The position numbers were made by a program, and so were the translations under genes. A stretch of 6,089 nucleotides of DNA, taken from an uncultured Bacillota bacterium (GTDB lineage Bacteria; Bacillota; Clostridia; Caldicoprobacterales; UBA3941). The notes beneath the pieces were generated by a model. The model did not search any database. It was given only the letters and a program-made list of their open reading frames with translations, and was not told the DNA's origin. This document shows, in pieces, positions 1-5,314 of the stretch. How positions within the stretch are numbered: the first letter of the stretch is position 1; the number at the start of each line of letters is the position of its first letter. Location of the stretch: the NCBI GenBank assembly GCA_937960725.1, contig CALGOY010000052.1, forward strand, positions 1-6,089. Reading direction: 5' to 3'.

Positions 1-242
1 GTGTAATATCTATGGTTATCTTATCGTCCTTGTCCAACTATTATGTAATAGTTCCCCTCTATGCAAAGCTATTTTCAATGGATGCAATCATGAATGCCAT
101 GAAACAAGCAAATCCGTATATTAAGGATATGAAAACCTATATAGTATATGCAGTAATTCCTTTTAACCTTATAAAGGGTTCTATTGTATCGCTTGTTGCA
201 CTTTTGATATACAAAAAGGTTTCACCGATACTTAAGGGATGA
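1..242 (+). CDS. ECF transporter S component, RibU-like (C-terminal part only)
   Basis: This is the C-terminal end of a gene that begins upstream of the window; the reading frame (codons from base 3) is open from the left edge to a TGA at 240-242. An internal ATG at 12 is not a credible start: it has no Shine-Dalgarno sequence and lies inside a membrane helix. The visible part has two hydrophobic segments. One contains SNYYVIVPLYAKLF; the other contains YAVIPFNLIKG followed by SIVSLVALLIY, and the protein ends in KKVSPILKG. The NYYVxxPLY and PFNLIKG signatures are typical of the last helices of ECF-type substrate-binding membrane proteins, particularly the riboflavin S component RibU. Such proteins join a shared EcfT/EcfA energizing module in the membrane. 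The S-component call is fairly firm; riboflavin as substrate is less certain because the binding region is off the window. The terminator that follows separates it from the muropeptide operon. Confidence 0.72.
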   Translation, partial: VISMVILSSLSNYYVIVPLYAKLFSMDAIMNAMKQANPYIKDMKTYIVYAVIPFNLIKGSIVSLVALLIYKKVSPILKG

Positions 243-258
243 TTAATCTACATCTTAA

Positions 259-286
259 AGAGCCGGATATCCGGCTCTAATTTTTT
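259..286 (+). terminator. Rho-independent terminator after the RibU-like gene
   Basis: A perfect 20-base inverted repeat occupies 259-278 (8-bp stem AGAGCCGG/CCGGCTCT with an ATAT loop). It is followed by AA and six T residues (281-286). It starts 16 bases after the stop codon of the upstream gene. The T tract lies only on the + strand side, so it should end transcription of the RibU-like gene and insulate the murQ operon. Confidence 0.92.
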
Positions 287-314
287 AAGTTAGTATAATA
301 GCAACTGTATTAAC

Positions 315-366
315 AACTTTGAAATAATATTACTAGAAATGCAAAACAAACTTGAAACTTTATTAC
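315..366 (+). repeat. Imperfect direct repeat overlapping the murQ promoter (possible operator)
   Basis: Two related A+T-rich blocks, 315-333 and 349-366, both start AACTT, continue GAAA and end TATTAC. The second copy overlaps the -35 element and spacer of the murQ promoter. The GAAA cores are 33 bases apart, about three helical turns, which would put both copies on one face of the DNA. MurNAc catabolic operons are often controlled by RpiR-family regulators such as MurR, but the site is not a clear palindrome and I cannot match it to a known operator. In an A+T-rich region such similarity may be chance. Confidence 0.25.
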
Positions 367-380
367 ACATATGATACAAT
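352..380 (+). promoter_or_regulatory. SigA-type promoter for the murQ operon
   Basis: A TTGAAA -35 element (352-357) and a TACAAT -10 element (375-380) are separated by an ideal 17-base spacer. The -10 is preceded by TGA (372-374), giving an extended -10 (TGN) motif. Transcription would start near 386-388, leaving a leader of about 42 bases before the murQ start. It is the best promoter in the window and the only good one between the upstream terminator and murQ, so it probably drives the whole operon. Confidence 0.75.
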
Positions 381-429
381 TAAAATAAGCTAAGATGAAT
401 TATTATGTATAAAGGGAGTTGTTACAATA

Positions 430-1350
430 GTGGAAGAAAAGCTTCATCTGCTAATTACTGAACAACAGAATAAAAACAGTTTGCACATCGATACCATGGA
501 CACTATAGATGTCCTAAAAATTATGAATGAAGAGGATAAAAAAGTAGCTTTTGCAGTAGAAAAAGAATTGGATCAGATTGCTTTGGCAGTAGACCAGATA
601 GTAGATAGAATACAAAAAGGTGGGAGATTGCTATATTTTGGTGCTGGCACCAGTGGTAGATTAGGTATACTTGATGCTGCAGAGTGTCCGCCTACTTTTG
701 GGACCGACCCTGAAATGGTACAGGGTATAATGGCTGGCGGAGACTTGGGAGCTTTTAGTGTAGCAAAGGAGGATATAGAGGACCATAAAGAGGAAGGCGA
801 GTATGAAGTTATAAAAAGAGCTATTACCCATTTGGATTGCGTAATTGGTATTTCAGCAAGTGGCAGGGCCCCTTATGTGGTGGGGGTTTTAGAAGCAGCT
901 AAAAAACGAAATGCTTTAACCATATCTATAACCTGTAATGAAAAAACAATAATAGACAATATAGCGGATATAAATATTAATGTAGTAGTAGGTCCAGAAG
1001 TGATAATGGGTTCCACCAGGCTTAAGGCGGGGACAGCTCAGAAGATGGTACTAAATATGATTTCTACAGCCGTTATGATAAAATTAGGAAAAGTCTATAA
1101 AAACCTTATGGTAGATGTAAAGCCTAAGAACAAAAAGTTGATAGAAAGGGCTAAAAGGATTATAATGCTAGCTACAGGAATTTCATACCAGGAAGCGGAA
1201 AAATACTTCGAGATGAGTAATAGAAATCCCAAAGTAGCAATAGTTATGGTTGAGTTGGGAGTAGATTATGAACAAGCGTGTAAATTGCTGGAGGATGCTA
1301 ATGGATTTATATACAAGGCAATAGAAGATCACAGGGGCAAAGTTAAATAA
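430..1350 (+). CDS. murQ: N-acetylmuramic acid 6-phosphate etherase MurQ
   Basis: The product is MurQ, a cytoplasmic SIS-fold enzyme that hydrolyses the D-lactyl ether of MurNAc-6-phosphate to give GlcNAc-6-phosphate and D-lactate, the committed step of MurNAc recycling. It is 306 residues long, close to the family norm of about 300. The start is GTG at 430, with SD AAAGGGAG (411-418) 11 bases upstream. The N-terminus has the family pattern LIT(E)xxN...ID. The sugar-phosphate loop is FGAGTSGRLGILDAAECPP (about residues 70-88), in which E85 matches the catalytic Glu83 of E. coli MurQ. E117 (in EDIED) best matches Glu114, with one extra residue before it. Further family motifs are GISASGRAPYV (140-150), GSTRLKAGTAQKMVLNM (194-210) and NLMVDVKPKNKKL (225-237). 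The C-terminal helical region carries the usual ATGISYQEAE and AIVMVELG stretches. It is the first gene of the operon. Identification is very secure. Confidence 0.97.
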   Translation: MEEKLHLLITEQQNKNSLHIDTMDTIDVLKIMNEEDKKVAFAVEKELDQIALAVDQIVDRIQKGGRLLYFGAGTSGRLGILDAAECPPTFGTDPEMVQGIMAGGDLGAFSVAKEDIEDHKEEGEYEVIKRAITHLDCVIGISASGRAPYVVGVLEAAKKRNALTISITCNEKTIIDNIADININVVVGPEVIMGSTRLKAGTAQKMVLNMISTAVMIKLGKVYKNLMVDVKPKNKKLIERAKRIIMLATGISYQEAEKYFEMSNRNPKVAIVMVELGVDYEQACKLLEDANGFIYKAIEDHRGKVK

Positions 1351-1405
1351 ACTGTATAAATCTTAGCAAATAGCTTATTAGAGTTTATAGAAGGGATGGT
1401 TATCT

Positions 1406-1885
1406 ATGCCTGACATGTTAGTTAAATTGTATACATTGCCTGATAACAGGGAGAACATTGAAAAGCTAAAAAAGCAAGGGATATATATAAAAAGAGCATT
1501 AGCTCCCGATAAAATGCAAATAGTAAACTATGTTAAGGAGAACTTTGGAGAGGGTTGGGCTAGTGAATGTGATGTAGCATTTTCAAAAGATCCAGTATCA
1601 TGCTTTATTGCGGTAAAAGATAAAAAAGTCGTTGGATTTGCATGCTATAACGCCACTTGCAAAAATTATTTTGGACCTATAGGTGTAGATAAAGAATTAA
1701 GAGGATACGGCATAGGCAAAGCACTGCTTTTAGAGTGTCTTCATTCATTAAAGAATGAAGGTTATGCTTATGCTATTATAGGGGCTGCAGGGGAAAATGC
1801 TATTCCTTTTTACGAGAAAGTAGTAGGAGCCAAAGTAATAGACGATTCTGTACCGGGAATATATAGCCGCATGATTAAATATTGA
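1406..1885 (+). CDS. GNAT-family N-acetyltransferase in the murQ operon, substrate unknown
   Basis: The 159-residue protein is a single-domain GNAT acetyltransferase, which moves an acetyl group from acetyl-CoA to an amine. The acetyl-CoA pyrophosphate-binding motif A is visible as VDKELRGYGIGKALL (94-108), with R/QxxGxG/A read as RGYGIG (99-104). A strand FIAVKDKKVVGFACY (67-81) precedes it, and the C-terminal motif B region has AIPFYEKVVGAKV (132-144). The start is ATG at 1406, with SD AAGGGA (1391-1396) nine bases upstream; an in-frame ATG three codons later is less well placed. It lies 55 bases after murQ and 64 bases before the next start. There is no signal peptide, so it is cytoplasmic. 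Its place between murQ and the hydrolases suggests it acts on an amino sugar or a muropeptide-derived amine, for example re-acetylating de-N-acetylated glucosamine or muramic acid; this is inference from context only. The fold call is firm and the substrate is unknown. Confidence 0.85.
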   Translation: MPDMLVKLYTLPDNRENIEKLKKQGIYIKRALAPDKMQIVNYVKENFGEGWASECDVAFSKDPVSCFIAVKDKKVVGFACYNATCKNYFGPIGVDKELRGYGIGKALLLECLHSLKNEGYAYAIIGAAGENAIPFYEKVVGAKVIDDSVPGIYSRMIKY

Positions 1886-1930
1886 GAATTTCTATTAATA
1901 AATTACAAAAAAGCAACGGGGTATAGTTTC

Positions 1931-1944
1931 AAAGGATATGGTGG
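1931..1944 (+). promoter_or_regulatory. Ribosome binding region that decides the start of the serine hydrolase gene
   Basis: AAAGGA at 1931-1936 is followed by GGTGG at 1940-1944. The in-frame ATG at 1938 lies one base after AAAGGA, too close to use it. GTG at 1941 (4 bases from AAAGGA) and TTG at 1950 (5 bases from GGTGG) are better spaced. I favour TTG 1950, but the choice is not settled; GTG 1956 is also possible. Confidence 0.5.
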
Positions 1945-1949
1945 TAACA

Positions 1950-3026
1950 TTGAAAGTGGATCAAAATTTACTGGAAAATGCTTTAAGCCTCGTAGAGCAA
2001 GGAGTAAGTAGAGGATATTTTCCTGGTGCTACTGTGGCTATTGGTCATAAAAACGGAGTATATGCAGTTCGCCAATACGGGAAGGCATGTACATATCCCT
2101 TTGATGTTGAGCTTAATAAAAATACTTCGTATGATCTCGCTTCTTTAACTAAAGTAATAGGCACTACTATGTTGTTTATGAAGTTTTTGGAGAAGGGCTT
2201 AGTTACTGTTCACGATAAGGTGGGAGATTATATTCCTGATTTTTCATCGGGAGAAAAGAGGGAAATCACATTATTTAATCTTTTGACACACACATCAGGA
2301 TTGCCCGCCTATTTGCCATTGTATAAAATGTGTAGTGATTACGATGACGTTATAAGATGTATAGCTAATGTAGAACTCGAATATGAACCAGGCACAAAAG
2401 TGGTATACAGCGATTTAGGCTTTATACTTTTAGGGCATATACTCGAAAATATAGGTGGGTCTCCGATGGATCAATTATGTAATACATATGTATTTAAGCC
2501 CATCGGTATGGATAATACGTGTTTTAATCCTGAAACCGAAAATGTAGCCGCAACCGAAATAGATGAAAATACGGGCAATGTACTCATAGGTAAATGTCAT
2601 GACGAAAATGCCAGGTTTTTAGGTGGAATATCTGGCCATGCTGGCCTTTTTTCAAATATAGAAGATCTTATAAAATTTGCAAATATGCTTATAAATAAAG
2701 GAGCACTTCCAGCAGGTAGATTTCTCTCCATTCCAGCTTTTGAAATGATGACGCACAACTATACTTATTATTTGAACGAGGATAGAGCTATCGGATGGTG
2801 CATAAAAGGAGAAAAGGGCAGGATTTCATCAGGAGGGGATTTAATTTCCTCTGCTGCCTTTGGCCATACAGGCTTTACTGGCACATCAATTTGGATAGAT
2901 ATACCTCATAATGTTTATGTAATATTGCTTACAAATAGAGTGCACCCATCTAGACAAAATAACGCCATAAGTAGGTTTAGACGGCTATTTCATAATGCTG
3001 TACTAGCATCGATTGTGGATGAATAG
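1950..3026 (+). CDS. Serine beta-lactamase-fold hydrolase, AmiE-like muropeptide amidase candidate
   Basis: The product is a serine hydrolase of the beta-lactamase/penicillin-binding-protein fold, about 358 residues from the TTG start chosen here (362 if ATG 1938 is used). Numbering from TTG, the nucleophile motif SxxK is SLTK (65-68), the second motif is the Tyr of VVYSDLGF (Y153), and the third (KTG-like) box is FGHTGFTG (H306-T-G). Other family blocks are NLLTHTSGLPAYLP (110-123) and GGISGHAGLFS (225-235). In Bacillus subtilis the MurNAc cluster encodes AmiE (YbbE), a protein of this fold that cleaves the MurNAc-L-Ala bond of muropeptides. By family and context this gene is the best candidate for the same step, releasing stem peptides so that the sugar can enter the MurQ route. 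Unlike the exported Bacillus protein it has no signal peptide or lipobox, so it should act in the cytoplasm. Esterase or other peptidase activity cannot be excluded. The fold is secure; the amidase role is moderately likely. Confidence 0.85.
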   Translation: MKVDQNLLENALSLVEQGVSRGYFPGATVAIGHKNGVYAVRQYGKACTYPFDVELNKNTSYDLASLTKVIGTTMLFMKFLEKGLVTVHDKVGDYIPDFSSGEKREITLFNLLTHTSGLPAYLPLYKMCSDYDDVIRCIANVELEYEPGTKVVYSDLGFILLGHILENIGGSPMDQLCNTYVFKPIGMDNTCFNPETENVAATEIDENTGNVLIGKCHDENARFLGGISGHAGLFSNIEDLIKFANMLINKGALPAGRFLSIPAFEMMTHNYTYYLNEDRAIGWCIKGEKGRISSGGDLISSAAFGHTGFTGTSIWIDIPHNVYVILLTNRVHPSRQNNAISRFRRLFHNAVLASIVDE

Positions 3027-3037
3027 GTCAATTCGGC

Positions 3038-3043
3038 AGGGGG
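3038..3043 (+). promoter_or_regulatory. Ribosome binding site that fixes the mupG start at TTG 3052
   Basis: AGGGGG lies eight bases before TTG 3052. The reading frame is open further upstream (TTG 3013, ATG 3019), overlapping the end of the previous gene, but those codons have no SD sequence and would add residues unlike the family. DUF871 proteins typically begin MKxGISIY, which is what TTG 3052 gives. Confidence 0.8.
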
Positions 3044-3051
3044 ATATCAAA

Positions 3052-4137
3052 TTGAAAATCGGTATATCGATATATGCGGGTGACGAATACGATTTAAAAG
3101 CCAATATGGAATATATAGATATGGCTAGCTTTTTAGGTATATCAAATATTTTTACCTCTTTTAATGCTGTAATACAAAATAAAGCAAGTCTAGAACAGGC
3201 TGTGCAGATTATAAAACATGCTAAATTGAAAAATATGAATATAATGGTGGACGTATCTCCGAAAGTATTTAAATGGATAAATGCAAGCCCAATAGATTTA
3301 GCTCCTTTTTACCAAATGGGTATATCCGGGATAAGGTGTGATTATGGATTTAATGCAAAAGATATAGCTACAATGTCAAACAACAATTATGGAATAGCTG
3401 TTGTAATAAATGCCAGTACAGTTACACAAGAAGAAATAGAAGAAATATTAAGGCATGGTGGCTGTATAGATAATATAAAAGCTTGCCATAATTTTTATCC
3501 CAGGCCGTATACAGGGCTTTCAATGGAATTTTATAATAAAAAGTCTGCGATGTTAAAATCTTTTGAAATAGAAGTGTCAGCATTCATACCATCCCAAAAT
3601 CAAAAAAGAGGACCTGTATATGAGGGGCTTCCCACCATAGAAAGCCATAGAAGTATGCCGCCGGATTTAGCAGCAAAAGAATTAATTTACGGTGGAATGG
3701 CGGATATAGTATATTTTGGCGATGCCTATGCATCTGAACAAGAACTGAGAAAAGTTTTAAACATTAATAAGGATATAGTTGAAATAGAGGTAGAGCTTTT
3801 TGAGGGGATTTCTGATATTGAAAAGAGGATCATATTCCATCCTTGCCACGTAAACAGATTGGATGCGCCTGAATACATAATCCGTTCTTCACAGCTTAGA
3901 TCTAAAATAGACGAAGAGATATTGCCGTTTAACTGTGTACAGAAAAATGTAAACTTTATTACCATCGATAACAAAAATGCGGGTAGATATATGGGAGAGC
4001 TGCAGATAATAAGAAAACCAATTCCTGAAGATTTTAGGGTAAATGTAGTAGGAAAAGTAGATGATCAAAACGCTTCAATTCTTGATTATATACAGCCGGG
4101 CAGGAATTTTAAATTAGTTGAAAAGGGTGAGAATTAG
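3052..4137 (+). CDS. mupG: 6-phospho-N-acetylmuramidase MupG (DUF871 family)
   Basis: The product belongs to the DUF871 family, whose studied member MupG of Staphylococcus aureus (GH170) hydrolyses MurNAc-6-phosphate-beta-1,4-GlcNAc to MurNAc-6-phosphate and GlcNAc in the cytoplasm. The released MurNAc-6-phosphate is the MurQ substrate, encoded in the same operon. The protein is 361 residues from TTG 3052, normal for the family. An N-terminal TIM-barrel-like domain (about 1-240) begins MKIGISIYAGDEYDL and carries the motifs VDVSP (66-70), GIRCDYGF (93-100), HNFYPRPYTGLS (146-157) and GPVYEGLPTIESHR (187-200), then GMADIVYFGDAYAS (215-228). A C-terminal cyclophilin-like domain (about 245-361) includes GRYMGELQI and a DYIQPG stretch near the end. 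The gene starts 25 bases after the serine hydrolase and ends 3 bases before namZ. There is no signal peptide. Family membership is very secure; the exact substrate is inferred from the Staphylococcus enzyme and from context. Confidence 0.9.
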   Translation: MKIGISIYAGDEYDLKANMEYIDMASFLGISNIFTSFNAVIQNKASLEQAVQIIKHAKLKNMNIMVDVSPKVFKWINASPIDLAPFYQMGISGIRCDYGFNAKDIATMSNNNYGIAVVINASTVTQEEIEEILRHGGCIDNIKACHNFYPRPYTGLSMEFYNKKSAMLKSFEIEVSAFIPSQNQKRGPVYEGLPTIESHRSMPPDLAAKELIYGGMADIVYFGDAYASEQELRKVLNINKDIVEIEVELFEGISDIEKRIIFHPCHVNRLDAPEYIIRSSQLRSKIDEEILPFNCVQKNVNFITIDNKNAGRYMGELQIIRKPIPEDFRVNVVGKVDDQNASILDYIQPGRNFKLVEKGEN

Positions 4138-4140
4138 ATT

Positions 4141-5289
4141 ATGAAAAAAGTAAAGTGTGGAATAGACGTTCTTAAGGACAATTGCGATATAATAAAAGGT
4201 CTTAATATAGGGCTTATAACAAATCACACAGGGGTAGACGGAAATTTAAAAAGCACCATAGATATAGTCAATGAAATGGGAAATTTAAAATGCCTGTTTT
4301 CGCCAGAGCATGGAGTCAGAGGGAATTTTCAAGCTGGAGTCCATGTTTCCGACTATGTTGACGATAGAACCGGCGTAACTGTATACAGCTTATATGGGGA
4401 TACTAAGATGCCTACGGAGCAGATGCTAAAAGATATAGATATCATTTTGTTTGATATGCAGGATGTAGGAGCAAGGTATTATACTTATTTATATACAATG
4501 GCTTATGCTATGCAAGCGGCAAAAAAGTTTGACAAGAAGTTTATAGTATTGGATAGACCCAACCCTATAGGAGGTACTCAAGTAGAAGGAAATACATTAG
4601 ATACCGAATTTTCATCATTTGTAGGAATGTATCCTATTCCAGTTAGATATGGATTAACCATAGGTGAACTAGCTGCATTGCTAAATAAAGAGTTCGACAT
4701 AAATTGTGACCTCGAAGTTATCAAAATAGAAAATTGGGAGAGGGAAATGTATTATGATAATACCTTTCTTAATTTTATAGCGCCATCACCTAACATTCCT
4801 ACCGTAGATAGCGCAATTTTATATGTGGGTACTTGTCTTTTTGAAGGAACAAATGTCTCTGAAGGAAGGGGGACTACCCAGCCATTTCAAATAATAGGAG
4901 CTCCATGGATAGACTGTTATAGATTAGCGGAACAGCTGAATGGCTTGGAGTTGGAAGGAGTAATTTTTAGACCCCATTATTTTACACCGACATTTTCCAA
5001 ATATCAGGGAGAATTATGTCAAGGGGTACAGATTCATATAACCGATAGGGATGCTATAAGGCCATTTGAAGTTGGAGTAAACATTGTATATAACATATAT
5101 AAAAATTATAGAGAATTTGAATTTTTGCCCCCTAAAAATGATAAGGGTAAATTCTTCTTTGATTTATTAGCGGGGACTGACGAACTTAGAGAAGCGATAA
5201 TTAATGGAACTTTAGATATATATCTTGAAAAATGTAGAAATGAAGTAATGCAGTTTGAAAGCATTAGAAAAGATTATATGTTTTATTAA
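4141..5289 (+). CDS. namZ: Exo-beta-N-acetylmuramidase NamZ (DUF1343 family)
   Basis: The product is a DUF1343 protein. The founding studied member, NamZ (YbbC) of Bacillus subtilis (GH171), removes MurNAc from the non-reducing end of peptidoglycan fragments such as MurNAc-GlcNAc. The 382 residues match the length of the family core without an export signal. Visible motifs in order are GLITNHTG (24-31), LFSPEHGVRG (52-61; its Glu is a candidate catalytic residue), FDMQDVGARYYTY (104-116), VLDRPNPIGG (136-145), the EGTNVSEGRGTTQPF block (235-249), RPHYFTPTFSKYQGE (277-291) and the terminal FESIRKDYMFY. ATG 4141 is preceded by SD AAGGGTGA, which lies inside the last codons of mupG, so the two genes are tightly coupled, probably with shared translation. 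The Bacillus homologue is exported; this one begins MKKVKCGIDVLKD, with no hydrophobic leader, and should be cytoplasmic. The free MurNAc it would release needs a kinase before MurQ can use it, and no kinase is in this window. Confidence 0.93.
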   Translation: MKKVKCGIDVLKDNCDIIKGLNIGLITNHTGVDGNLKSTIDIVNEMGNLKCLFSPEHGVRGNFQAGVHVSDYVDDRTGVTVYSLYGDTKMPTEQMLKDIDIILFDMQDVGARYYTYLYTMAYAMQAAKKFDKKFIVLDRPNPIGGTQVEGNTLDTEFSSFVGMYPIPVRYGLTIGELAALLNKEFDINCDLEVIKIENWEREMYYDNTFLNFIAPSPNIPTVDSAILYVGTCLFEGTNVSEGRGTTQPFQIIGAPWIDCYRLAEQLNGLELEGVIFRPHYFTPTFSKYQGELCQGVQIHITDRDAIRPFEVGVNIVYNIYKNYREFEFLPPKNDKGKFFFDLLAGTDELREAIINGTLDIYLEKCRNEVMQFESIRKDYMFY

Positions 5290-5314
5290 AATAAAATGAT
5301 AAAAGGTGATAAAA

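Noticed and set aside
294..299. Perfect TATAAT hexamer just after the terminator
   Set aside because: No -35-like sequence lies 16-18 bases upstream (that region is the terminator stem), and the 352-380 promoter is far better placed for murQ.
243..429. Possible riboswitch or catabolite-response (cre) site in the murQ leader
   Set aside because: After the terminator I find only the promoter and a leader of about 42 bases, too short for a riboswitch, and no match to the cre consensus.
1922..1927. TATAGT, a possible -10 for an internal promoter before the serine hydrolase
   Set aside because: No acceptable -35 at normal spacing, and transcription would begin within the ribosome binding site.
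3013..3051. Upstream extension of mupG overlapping the previous gene
   Set aside because: TTG 3013 and ATG 3019 lack an SD; a strong SD and the family N-terminus MKIGISIY support TTG 3052.
3726..3974. 82-codon open frame on the - strand inside mupG
   Set aside because: It lies wholly antisense to a well-conserved coding region, its protein is low-complexity Ser-rich with no recognisable motif, and I see no SD or promoter for it.
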